Shown: positions 12,618 through 23,220 of the stretch, one piece after another
Position numbering within the stretch: the first letter of the stretch is position 1
Layout: each line of letters begins with the position of its first letter
Source: Monomorium pharaonis
Taxonomy: Eukaryota; Arthropoda; Insecta; Hymenoptera; Formicidae
DNA: 64,000 nucleotides
Assembly: GCF_013373865.1 (NCBI RefSeq)
Contig: NC_050472.1
Span: forward strand, 18,002,136 to 18,066,135
Reading direction: 5' to 3'
Position numbers and translations under genes: made by a program
The notes under the pieces: generated by a model
Databases searched by the model: none
What the model was told of the DNA's origin: nothing
Seen by the model: the letters and a program-made list of their open reading frames with translations, nothing else

Positions 12618-14746
12618 TTAATTTAAAAAAAATAAAATTTTGACAATAACATAATCATTAGAATTTATAGTACCCATTACAGAACAAAGTGGAAGTTTAA
12701 AACATTTTCCAGCAATTTGATCAAAATTAATTATTATTAATTCATCAAAAAGCAAGGAACAATGAAAAATTCCTATATCGGAAGATTGTACTAGCGTATG
12801 ATAGAAATTTTCAATTCTATGAAAACGTTTCACTATAAGATAATATTTATTATCATAACCAATAATATTTTGAACAATGCAAATACTAGAATCCTTAAGA
12901 ATTATTGTATCATCCTTTCCATTCAATGATAAAGTAAACTGTCTACAAAGTAAATTTCGATATTGAGAATAGTGATGGAAATTAATTGCAGGCATAGGTC
13001 CATGTTTATGTAAACCTGAAACTTGAATAAAATCTTCAGTTGAAAAGATAAATTTTTCCTGTAACCTTTTTTCCTCATAACGTCTATTTGCTATTTGTTG
13101 CAAATGTTGATTTGGTTTTCTGCAAATTTTTTTGAAATAACTCATATTATTTTCGTATGGAAATGGTGAAAACGAATCCAAAGGACCAAAATTTTTTGCA
13201 TCGTTTGCTAAATGTAAAAGACCATGAACATTATATGAAAGAAATTCTATACCATAATGTTCAGGAACTCTTTGAACAAAAATTTTTAACATTAATTCTG
13301 CTTTACTAATGTTTGCTGTATTCTTACAAGAAATAACATCTACTAAAATACAAATAGCAGAATGTAATAATAAAAAATGCAAATACATGCTTTCATTCAG
13401 AAGTTCATAAAAAATAATAGGACCAGTATACAACAAAATCTGACGATGTTCTGTAGCCTTGAAAGTACGATGTTTTGTTACATTAATCGGCTTTCTAGTA
13501 AATTCTTTTGGACAAAATTTTTTAACACTCTCTAATCTAGTAGAAAGATTTTTTATCGAAGTAGGTGATAGTTTTGCAGAAGAAGCATATTTTCCATCCA
13601 CGATAGCTAAGAATATTTTTTCCATAACACCAAGACAAATTAAATGCATATAATAAAAAACAGATTGATTCACTAAATCTATAGAAAGACGTACAATGCT
13701 GCATTCTTCTTCTTTATGATGTTCTCCATCTAAACACATAATATATTCTTCGTTCGTTCGCAATCTATGATCAACGCCACTAAAGACTATAACACCTTGA
13801 CGAATATTTATTCCACTAAGCCAACATTTGGAACATGGAGCTTGAGACTTAGGACCCTGATGTCCTAATACAAAAGCACGTGCTATTGCATCTGCGATAA
13901 AGCAACGAAGCTTAAAAGTCAGTTTTTTCCCATTAAAAATAATCCCTTTATTGTTTTTAACTTGTAGCACATCATTGACAAAAGGCTTTAGAAATTCTGT
14001 AGCACTTGTAGGCTTCGAAGAACCTTTCCAAACTCCTACGATTTCTGGTTTACTTTGATAAATATTAGCAATTCTAATTTGTATTGGATATAATTGAATA
14101 TTACTTGCACTATCTAACGAAGCACCATCTATGTGAAAATCAATTTCTAAATTGTTGGGAATCATACTCAAAGGAGTAATTTGAAGAATAGCTTTAATAC
14201 CTTCATCAAAACCTAAATGAAGATATTGCCCTCCAGCAATATTATCAATACAACATGACACACGAGGAGTATTCATAATCGTTCTTGGATCGCGTGGAAG
14301 TTTTGAAAAACAAGAATGAGTTCGAAGCAATTTTAAAATTTCCTTAGCCTGGACATGATTAATTCCTGTTTTTAAAAAGACAGATACAAGTTGTTCTTTG
14401 AAATTGTTTTCCTTTGCAGACGTAAAACAATTTTTAATTTCTTCAGATCATTTTCAATTGCCAAATCAGAAGTATTAGAATTCAAATTATTATATTGTAT
14501 ATCATTAATTATATTATTTAAAAAAGGAACAAAGTGTTCTATGTTTTGAGATTCCTGGATAATAGATGAATTGGTTAAATCATTTACATGAAGAATATGC
14601 TCGCTTTCATGAGCTTTTAAAGACATTTGGCCAGTACTTATTATTTTTTTACGTGTAGCAAGGATTGTACGAGTTAACTTGTGTCTATATCCAAGAGAAA
14701 CATTATGAATAATTTTACGCGAGCGTATTTTCTGTAATTTATACAT
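12618..14746 (-). pseudogene. DDE transposase of the 8673-15215 element, one frame change
   Basis: Two frames cover one protein: 14372-14746 (N-terminal, basic) and 12618-14330. The second begins in the conserved LLRTHSCFSKLPRDPRTI segment. Motifs include FHIDGASLDSASNIQLYPIQI (first catalytic Asp region of the CMC/CACTA-related transposases), a zinc-like CSKCW, DLVNQSVFYYMHLICLGVMEK and the late NVHGLLHLANDAKNFGPLDSFSPFPYENN typical of the DUF4218-like end of this group. The frame change is near 14447. Apart from that there is no stop in about 700 codons, so the inactivation looks recent. An unseen splice is an alternative explanation. Confidence 0.75.
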
Positions 14747-15215
14747 TATTGCAATTTAAAGAATTAAAGCTAAAAATTTCAAAGAATTAATATTAAAAAA
14801 TCAAATTTGTGTTGAGGTTATGTAAAATTTATACCAATTAATTTATGAAAATATACGAAATATAGAAGTTATATGTATGAGTTTTATAAAAATAACTAAA
14901 CTATACTGCCCTTTTTAGTAAATATTGAAGAAAAAAGGTAACTTATTGTAAAAAAAATTGAAAAAACTCTCACTGATAAGACGCATTGAATCTTGAACTG
15001 TTTGCTCTGCACGACAGCTCGTAATGCTTGCATTATGTTCGCAGAACGCCAATTAAATAAACTAACCTCACTTTTTGACTGTAATACTTTTTGTGCCAAC
15101 ATCGTGCTAGCATTGTCTGCTTTATCAATAAAATGTGACATAGTGACAGCATAGTGTGCGCATGACATGCCGAGCATAACGTGCGCCGTCGTGCTAGCAT
15201 GCTTGGTTATCGGGG

Positions 15216-15758
15216 TTAATTTAAAGAATTTCTATAATAAAATGAACGATTATTGATGCAATTCCTTTACAATATTAAATTTAGGTGTCGACTATAAGGT
15301 ATATAATTAATTTAATTGAATAATTCGATACTCAATGTAAATTTAGTGATCAACTATTATCATTATGATTTCGAACAATTGTAACCTTAAAGAATATAAC
15401 ATTTTATATGGTCTTAATAATTAATATAAGTAAAATAGTGGTTCGAAAGTTATGAACGTTAGAGAATATAATAATATAAGTATTAATTGGGTAATATATG
15501 GATAGTATATGATTATTAGAATAATAAGTGTTGTAAGAATATATAATGTGAATAATAATATGAATAATAAGTAAGTTATGTAATATAAAATGAACTGAAT
15601 AATTAAAAAAACTGGATAAGAATATAATATAAGTGTAATAAATGAATAATAATATAATATTGATTAAAATATAATTGAATATATGAATAGATATACGAAT
15701 AAAGGAAATTCATGAAGCAAATAATTAATAAAAGTTGAAAAATTTACACGGGACGTGA
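15216..15758. other. AT-rich non-coding block, ending in a TGTCACGTCCCG-type terminus
   Basis: Continues the 4500-8672 block on the other side of the transposon; no gene. The last bases, CGGGACGTGACA, read TGTCACGTCCCG on the minus strand. This resembles the ends of the insertion at 17206-20597 (TGTTACGTCCCG and TGTGACGTCCCC). Polinton integrase sequence starts directly after, so this is probably one end of a related insertion whose other end I could not locate. Confidence 0.45.
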
Positions 15759-15977
15759 CAATTCCATATTCACGTTTCAACAGAGGCTACCACTATATTC
15801 TCACCGTCATCGATGTATTAGGGTGCGGTCCCATGGACTGATATTTTCCGCGTAACGCGTATCGCGTAACCAATCAGAAACGTTCCGCGTTTTCTGTTAC
15901 GCTCGTTTTCAAAAGTTGCGTAGTACGCGAGTTTGCGCGACTTATGTGAGCGTGGTATGGCGTGGTACTCAGGCGAC

Positions 15978-18900
15978 ATGGAGGCATCTGTAAGTTATTC
16001 TTTAAAAAATATTATTTTTTACTTTAGAGTTTACTGTAAAAATATGTAAACAGTTATGTTATTTGCTCTCTTATATTTTTCTTTATTTATTTCTATATTT
16101 ATTTGTTCTATGTTGGTTTGATAACATACATCATGTTATAGGTTATGTTACTTAGTTCTTAATTTATTAACACAATTATCTTTGTTTACAGCAAATAAAA
16201 TGTGGTTATTGTAGTTGGCTGCTAGCATATCATTGTAAAAATATATTGGAACATGAATGTTTTAAAGAATACAATGAAAATGTTCATGCTTTGAACATCG
16301 ACGAAAATAATGTAGCTACTATTGGTATAAATATTTATGCTTAACAAATGTATTACTTTACATTAATTATATAAAATAGAGTATTAATCAAACTTTTTTA
16401 ACAGTGAACAAATTTGATGAAGATGACCTATTGTCTCAAGATACAGACTGCAATGAACTATCATCTCAGAGTTTAAATACAGACTTTGATGAACGTTTAA
16501 TAACGGCAGTACTAGATAGACCACCATTATATGATCATCGATTAAATGTTAAAGAAAGATCTAAACTAAAAAAGGCAGCATTGTGGGAGGAAGTAAGAAA
16601 TGCCATTAATAGTATGTGTATATAAATTTTATAATTTATAATAGATATTCTTATATGCTAAGAATTTATTATTGTTTTCGTTAAAATTGTGACAAGATTT
16701 AGAAATAATTGTTCATTAAACAGGTAACATTAGTACAAAAGAATTACAAAAGAAATGGAAGTATCATCGTGATTGTTATATTCGCGCAAGAAAAAAAGGA
16801 AAACAGTATGTTCCAAGTGGATCTAGTGCAGCTTCAACAGATGTAAGAAGTACTTATAGATTTTTTGATCTAATGAGACCCTTGGACGATACATTTCAGA
16901 CTACATCGTATGTATTGTTATACACAATTATTTAAATTTCCACATTATAAAATATAGTATAAAATAGTATAAAATTAATTAATATTAATTAATATTTTAC
17001 AGAACAATAAGCACATTGATAAAGAGCACACCTGAAAAAATATCTGTAAAGGAAAAAGAAAAAAGAAGTAAGGACTTATCCGATTGTTCAGATGTTGAGT
17101 CAGAAATATGTTCTGAACCGTCAACTTCATTTCAAAATTTTGATAATACTTCATCATTAACTTCAACATCAACTTCATCAGCTAAAAAACGTATGTATAA
17201 TTATGTGTTACGTCCCGGGCGCGCGGGAGGGGCGGCGTTGCCGATATTCTCCCGTAGCCGGAGAAGAGGGGGAAAAAGGTTAGAGGAACAGAGTCGAGCG
17301 GTCCACCGTTCCTCTGGAATTTAAGTAGTGGCAGGCAAATTCGGGAAATTTTCACGATAAAACAAAAAAAAAACAAAAAAAAACTTATTCGCGACGTTTA
17401 TTCGGAGGAGTTTACGTCTGTCTGTGAAATCGCGATTAACGTGGGTCGTTCCGAATTGTACGGATCGTCTCCCGTTAGATTTAGGTATTGTATAAAATCG
17501 CTTAAAATGTCGTTGCAGATAAGACATTCATCGAGGAGTCTAAAGATTGTTAAACGCGTTGAGCAGGAGATGCACGCGTCGTAGCATTGAGTAAATCCGA
17601 TATGAACGGCGTGTCTTCGTTTCAAAACGTAGGATGAGCGGACTTCCCAAGAGGCGCGGATATAACACGCGGAACAGATTATATGTTCTACGTCACGGCG
17701 GTGTTGGTAAATTCGCGAGACAGAACATCTAGCAGACGCGATCCATGCGTGATAAAGGGCTGAACGTGCGTTCGGGTTGAAGGTCGCCGGAGAATAAAGC
17801 GAACGCGGAGGGCACATAACTCGCTCGTTCTTTCTTTACTCGGTGTCCTCGTCAGAATCGGAAAAACGATATGGAGATATAGACCGTGCGACGGTTACGG
17901 TAATCGGAATATTATAAAAAGGGGTGTGATAACGCGCGGAAAGGGCAGGTATTATGAACGACTCAAATTTCGCGGTGCAATCGCTGCAATTGTCGTATGA
18001 GACAGTAGTATTTAAGATTACGCAGCATTCGGAGCACTCTTCATATATAGGACTAGTACCGCAGTGGATATAGTGACGGATTTCTTCGTTGTAATTGCTA
18101 GGGTCCGATTGATCGCCGATGCAATCGTGACAGAGAATTGAATTATTAAGGCGATTTCGAAAAAGGAAAACTTTATTGCACGAAATTATCTCGTTTGTGA
18201 TTCCACGTGAACGAAGAGGAATTTCGTACTTTCGCGGGGAAACGCGATTAATCACGCCCATGATATTTGTGCGAGGCGCATATTAAATATTAAATTTTAC
18301 GCGGCGGTTAGAGAAATCACGGCGCTGAGTAGAGGGGAGACGTTTGACTCGAGTAGGCGGCTTTCTGCAGCGGCGGTAGTGGGGGAGCCGGAGCGATGCG
18401 ACGGCGTCGTTGCGCGGCGTACAAAATGGCGCGAGGCACGCTCAGCCACGTGGCCGCGTAAAGATGGCGAGACCTATTCTTCGCGAGATTCTAGGCACTC
18501 CGAATTCACTGTCCGGTATTGAGAATTTATCCAGGCACTTACCCTATTTTTGGATGCGTAGAACTCGTACCTTGGATCCTCCTTAGAAATATGCGTCACG
18601 TCGACAGGTCGCTTCCCAACGGAGATTCGTACTAGCTTGTACGGAATGTGCTCAGGGACGTCCTTCTCTGTCGATGGGCGAGTGGTGTAGGCAGCAAAGC
18701 GCGGGTCTTCGGCAGGAATGTCTGACGGCCTGATGCGAGGCACGTGGAAAATGATAGGCACTAATTTGTAATCACTGACTCTAACTGGCAAGGATGAGAG
18801 CGCTTCGGTTTTATCCGCGACCGCGTAATCACCTTCTACACCGAGGTAGTGGAGAAATCCGTGAGTAGGTAATGTCTGGTATAATTGTGCTTTGACTCTG

Positions 18901-20899
18901 CGAACTTGATATTTACGTCCGCCACGTCGCTGTTTCGGCATTCGTGATGAAAATATTTTTATGATAGCGAAGAGAATAATAATTCGTACTTATTTTAAAA
19001 TGGCAACAATGAACCTACGATAAATCAGGACTGAAACAGTCGTCGCAGACCGTGCGGGTCAGCCGCACCGATGGCTCTTACTCACAGTCTCTGATTAATC
19101 GAGTGTATATTCGAGTAAAGACTTGAAATTAATTTGTTTTATAATATCCAAGATTATGTTCATCACGAATTCGAATGAGAGGAGAGGTAATTGTTGGAAT
19201 AAAAGGAAATACGAGTTTCACTAAATATTCAGTATATTTACGATCTTAAATTTACAATTAAATTATTGAAACACAGGATTTACAGCGCGGTGTTATTAGT
19301 ATTTGAATATAAAAACGTCGGTTATTATCAGTGATCGCTAGTAAATATTCTAAACATACGCAAAAGTAATATTCTAAGTTCGGAATGGAAGTATTCTAAG
19401 GCAAAGAATGAAAATATTCTAAGTTTGTAATAGAAATATTCTAAGTTCGAAATAGTAAAGAATGAAAATATTCTAAGTTCGAAATAGTAAAGAATGAAAA
19501 TATTCTAAGTTCGAAATGGTAAATATTCTAAGTTTGAAATGGAAATAATCTAAGTTTGAAATAGAAATATTCTAAGTTGGAAATGGAAATAATCTAAGGT
19601 TGAAATGGAAATATTCTAAGTTGGAAATGGAAATAATCTAAGGTTGAAATGGAAATATTCTAAGTTGGAAATGGAAATAATCTAAGTTTGAAATGGAAGA
19701 AATAGAAGGATTGAGACACTCTGTTCTAAGTCTGATCTGCTCTTTCCACAATCTAAATCTGAGGCTCTGGTCCTCTTGCATAAGAATATATATCGTTGCA
19801 TAACCCTTCCTCGTGCATATCCCACCCTCGTCTCTTTTTCGGCGGCTCGTTGCGTAACGCTCGAGCACGAGGTTTCGCTGTTTTGGGGATGCACCAGTAA
19901 GGGTGGGGGTGTAGTGGATTAGCAGAGTGTTACAAAATAGTGGTAGTGGGAATACAGATGCGAGAGATAGTAATAGTGGGAGTACGGACGCCATATGCGA
20001 GAAGTAGAAATGGTGGGAATACGGACGCCGTGTGCAGGAGGAATAGTAGTGGGAGTAGAGACGCAGTACAGTCGCTGTTTCTTTCTTTGTCGCTCTTACG
20101 ATTTCCTATTCTATTGTCGCATACTTATGCTAGAAACGCATACATAAGGATTAATATACTCTATGAGCGCGCGCATATTGCGGAATTATGCTAATAAGAT
20201 AATATAGAACTTAACAATGCTAGGGTTATGCGCAAATTAGTTGTTACATACAAATATTAATAGTAAAAACATACACAACTTAATAATAGAATTGTAGTAT
20301 TTAAAATAATATATTCGGCGCAACTTAATACTCATATAATTATACGCAAAATAATAATAACGTTACAATAATTGTACGCGAGAATAAAAATAGAAAATAA
20401 TGCATAATTAATTAATATGTAATATTAATACAATTAATAATAGTAGTGTTGTTCGCGAATTAATAATGGTAGTTTTATATAAATGCACAATTAATTAATA
20501 TGTGATTAATTATAATAATATAATTAAGAATATGAATAATAAAAATAGAAAGAAAAAGAAAAGAAAAAGAAAATTATTATTTGGCGGGGACGTCACATAT
20601 GTATATGTCAGATTAGATTATGTATATTATTTTTACTTTTTGTTTAACATTTAATTTATACACATTTAATTTTTACAGAACGAAAGATTAATCACAAGGG
20701 TGATCAATCACAACAGTTACAAAGTGCTTTATTAGATATTATAAAGATGCCTATTACAGAAGTTGATCCTGTTGATGGATTTTTAAAAACTTTAGGAGAA
20801 ACTTTACATCGTTTGTCATATAAAAAGAGAGTTATGATGCAAATTGAATTTCTTAAAATGGCTACAGCAGCAGAGTTTGAAAACAATGAAGAAATTTAA
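15978..20899 (+). CDS. MADF/BESS Myb-like protein of the Harbinger element, six exons
   Basis: Exons are 15978-15989, 16192-16324, 16405-16611, 16724-16907, 17003-17190 and 20679-20899. All introns are GT..AG and phases agree, giving 314 aa. Near the N-terminus a C..C...H...H.C pattern (CGYCSWLLAYHC) suggests a zinc finger. Next comes a MADF domain (RLITAVLDRPPLYD, KKAALWEEV, LQKKWKYHRDCYIRARKK), a Ser-rich linker, and a C-terminal BESS motif (DGFLKTLGETLHRLSYKKR..M.IEFLKM). In PIF/Harbinger elements this second protein binds DNA and helps the nuclease reach the nucleus and the ends. Intron 5 contains a 3.4-kb insertion, yet the coding frame is undamaged. Confidence 0.85.
17398..17817 (-). 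CDS. Cys-rich 139-aa protein, unknown, in the 3.4-kb insertion
   Basis: Cys pairs occur at CSACYIRASWEV, then CYDACISC and CLIC, with an aromatic/Arg stretch after the first pair. This gives a C..C / C..C / C..C arrangement that would bind zinc. The same order and similar spacing appear in the neighbour at 17836-18261 and in the last gene of Polinton B (51509-52117). Its stop overlaps an AATAAA signal on the minus strand (17397-17402), which fits the 3' end of a transcript. The start lies 18 bp after the stop of the upstream ORF. No family recognised; function unknown. Confidence 0.5.
   Translation of the reverse strand: MCPPRSLYSPATFNPNARSALYHAWIASARCSVSRIYQHRRDVEHIICSACYIRASWEVRSSYVLKRRHAVHIGFTQCYDACISCSTRLTIFRLLDECLICNDILSDFIQYLNLTGDDPYNSERPTLIAISQTDVNSSE
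17836..18261 (-). CDS. Cys-rich 141-aa protein, unknown, in the 3.4-kb insertion
   Basis: It carries CHDCIGD, then a Cys in HYIHCG, then CSECCVILNTTVSYDNCSDC, a probable zinc-binding set similar in layout to the next ORF downstream, suggesting a duplicated gene pair. The C-terminus is acidic (SDSDEDTE). It lies 212 bp downstream of the 155-aa ORF through GC-rich DNA, and 18 bp before the third ORF. Codon use looks coding (no stops on a GC-balanced background). No known family recognised. Confidence 0.5.
   Translation of the reverse strand: MGVINRVSPRKYEIPLRSRGITNEIISCNKVFLFRNRLNNSILCHDCIGDQSDPSNYNEEIRHYIHCGTSPIYEECSECCVILNTTVSYDNCSDCTAKFESFIIPALSARYHTPFYNIPITVTVARSISPYRFSDSDEDTE
18474..18941 (-). 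CDS. Basic 155-aa protein with an internal duplication, unknown
   Basis: The N-terminus is basic (MPKQRRGGRKYQVRRVK). Two related segments follow: YKLVPIIFHVPRIRPSD..AEDPRFAAY and YKLVRISVGKRPVDV..SKEDPRYEFY, about 54 residues apart, a clear internal repeat. Near the C-terminus an AGG|GTAAGT sequence (about 18535-18540, minus strand) is a strong splice donor directly after the second repeat, so the last 20 or so residues may be replaced by a downstream exon. It is the first of three co-oriented ORFs. I do not recognise the family; a nucleic-acid or capsid-like role would be guesswork. Confidence 0.5.
   Translation of the reverse strand: MPKQRRGGRKYQVRRVKAQLYQTLPTHGFLHYLGVEGDYAVADKTEALSSLPVRVSDYKLVPIIFHVPRIRPSDIPAEDPRFAAYTTRPSTEKDVPEHIPYKLVRISVGKRPVDVTHISKEDPRYEFYASKNRVSAWINSQYRTVNSECLESREE
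18942..20597. other. Non-coding right half of the 3.4-kb insertion
   Basis: No gene supported. From 19375 to 19700 there is a tandem array of about 20-22 bp units (GAAATGGAAATATTCTAAGTT and close variants, at least 12 copies). From 19935 to 20070 about four copies of a GTGGGARTACGGACGC-containing unit of about 43 bp follow. The rest is AT-rich. Confidence 0.75.
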
Positions 20900-21483
20900 T
20901 AGCATACGTTATTAAAGATATTGAAGAAAGTAAAAAGTGATTAAAAATATTAATAAGTTATTAAAGTCATTAAAAAGATTAATAAGTTATTAAAAGTTAT
21001 TAAAGTTATTTAAAAAAAGAATTAAAATATTAAGTATATAAAATATAAAGAGAAATAGTACAAAGAAAATATTAAGTTATGAAAAAGAATAATTTAAGTT
21101 TTACCAAAGAGTATTGTTAACTGTGATAGATTTGTTAATAACAAATTGTTGCAATTTTATAATACTGTACTACTGAGCAATACCTTTTTATAAGGAAAAT
21201 AAGTTTTATTTTGTATTGACTCAAATATGAAATTATATTATATTATATTTTTATTTAAACTGTATTATATACAATAACAGTTGTATATAGAAACTATAAA
21301 ATAAAAGTTTAATGTTGAGATACATCAAATTTTATGTAAACTATACATTATTGTAATTATATGTTATTGTTTAATATATTTAAATTCTTATATACTATAT
21401 TTCTTAATATAAATTTAAAAAATTAAAAAATTTTATTTACATTGACATTTTTTTAAACATAAGTATACGTAAGTTTACACATG

Positions 21484-21525
<42 letters not shown>

Positions 21526-21845
21526 TATATGTATTAGAAATTATGTTTACTGCACAAAAAATGAAAATTTTGAATTTAAAAGTTTATCTAAAATTTTAAA
21601 TAAAAATCTTTGTAATTACATAGCAAATGAAACGTATAACATGTTTAACTTGTGATGTAATTTGGAATATATTATAAAATAAAGTTTTTCCACGATTTAA
21701 TAAAGACTTGTGAGAACATATAGCAAGTACATTTTAAGAAAAATGGAATTTCCCACATTGCATAGTGATAATAGTTACTTATATAATATATATTTATATT
21801 AATTTAAATAAGTAAACATATATATACTTATTTAAAATAAAAAAT
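20900..21845. other. AT-rich intergenic region between the convergent Harbinger genes
   Basis: No gene seen. A (CA)n tract of 18 units lies at 21487-21522. AATAAAG/AATAAAA-type polyadenylation candidates occur near 21300 for the rightward gene. Confidence 0.6.
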
Positions 21846-23220
21846 TCAGAATTCATTACGAAACGCTTTTTCCCATTGCCATGTAACTGCTCCAGCTTTT
21901 ACAAAATAATCAGCAAATTTATCTCTTATCATAGCCGCATTTTTAGAGTAAGAATTTATTTCATTTATATTGTCTTGAAGAGCTTCATTTGCAACATTTG
22001 CATCAACTGGTGTTAAAGTAGAATAATATTTATAACTATTTTCATGATTAATTATAAAATTGTGCAAACAGCAGGTTGCTTGCACAATTTTTCTACTTAA
22101 AGTAATAGATGCTATAATTGGTTTCCTGTAGATTCGCCATTTTGCAGTTAATATTCCAAAGGAACTTTCTACAGTACGTCTTGCTCTACTTAATCTGTAG
22201 TTGAAAATTTTCTTTTTTCGATCAAGATTTTGGCTTCGGGAATATGGTCGCATTAAATAATTTTTCAAGCCAAAGGCTTCATCTGCGACAATTACATATG
22301 GTAATACAGGGCCTCTGACATTAACAATTTTTGGTGGTGGAATTTGCAACAAATTTTCTTCTAATGCAGAATATAATTTGCTCTTTCTGAATACCCCACC
22401 ATCACTTTGTCGTCCTTCTGCTCCAATGTCCAGCACGATAAAACGATATTCTGCATCACATAGTGCAAATAAATTCAAACTATGCTGACCCTTGTAATTA
22501 TAATAAATTGACCCACTGTTAGGAGGAGCCTGTACATTACATTAAAACAATTATTCTCTTAACATGTAATAAAAGTAAAACAAAAGTTGAGTTTAAACAT
22601 TAACATACTTGTAACATAACATGTTTTCCATCCATAGCTCCTATGCAATGTGGGAAATTCCATTTTTCTTCAAATTTACTTGCTATATGTTCCCACAAGT
22701 CTTTATTAAATTGTGGAAAAACTTTATCTTGTAATACGTTCCAAATTACATCACAAGTTTCAAATATAATTTTTGAAATCGTACTAGTCCCTATACGAAA
22801 CATATAGGAAAGAGATTTCATACTGTCTCCTGAGGCTAAATAACGGAGACATATTTCTAGACGCGTATTTGGTTGTATTGGATCTCGAATACATTTTTGT
22901 TTTGTTATATGTGGTCCAATAATATTTAATAATTTTTTATATGTGTCCATATTCATGCGAAAATAATTAATGAATTTGTCGTCATTATGAAAATGCAACT
23001 CTTTTATAAGAGTGTTACTTGCTCCATATTGTTTCCGCATTTTGTTGGAAAAAATTGGATGAACCCAATATTTTCGTTTTACTATTTTATTTTGTTCATT
23101 TTTTTGGCACAATAAGAAAAGCATCACTAACTTTTTTAATTTTAAAATTGATGTTTTATTTCTTTCTTTTATTATTTGTTTTTGTAAAGCAATAATAGAT
23201 AAGAATAAGTCTGAATCCAT
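21846..23220 (-). CDS. HARBI1-like DDE nuclease of the Harbinger element, two exons
   Basis: Exons 22609-23220 and 21846-22529 join in phase 0 across an 80-bp GT..AG intron and give 431 aa. The N-terminal half has a helix-turn-helix-like region (TRLEICLRYLASGDSMKSL.YMFRIGTSTI). The catalytic residues are present: Asp in CIGAMDGKHV, Asp in YVIVADEAFGL, and Glu in RRTVESSFGILTAKWRI. This is the DDE_Tnp_4 family, which cuts the transposon ends. Length and motifs match complete members. Convergent with the MADF/BESS gene. No stops or frame changes, so it may be active. Confidence 0.9.

Larger units (their letters stand above)
8673..15215. mobile_element. Cut-and-paste DNA transposon, CMC/EnSpm-like by its transposase
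   Basis: The ends are inverted repeats beginning CCCCGATAACCAA (left) and ending TTGGTTATCGGGG (right). Similarity continues more weakly inward through TAGCA and GACATGC words. The flanks TTAATT at 8667-8672 and 15216-15221 are identical and may be a 6-bp target duplication, though the area is AT-rich and chance is possible. Two minus-strand genes lie inside: a transposase (broken by one frame change) and a six-exon accessory gene. Superfamily assignment rests on the transposase only; the CCCC terminus is not the usual CACTA. Confidence 0.7.
17206..20597. mobile_element. 3.4-kb insertion with TGTNACGTCCC ends and three antisense ORFs
   Basis: It starts TGTTACGTCCCGGGC and ends GGCGGGGACGTCACA, ends that are inverted copies at 12 of 15 positions. 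TATG flanks it at 17202-17205 and 20598-20601, a 4-bp target duplication. It could be a very long solo LTR (TG..CA, 4-bp duplication as in Ty3/Gypsy) or a terminal-inverted-repeat element. There is no polymerase, integrase or transposase. It holds three minus-strand ORFs, a polyadenylation signal after the last one, and two tandem-repeat tracts. A 48-bp exact copy of its left end lies at 35348-35395. Confidence 0.7.

Noticed and set aside
17206..20597. Reading the insertion as a complete LTR retrotransposon
   Set aside because: No paired LTRs, primer-binding site, gag or pol inside; only one set of ends.
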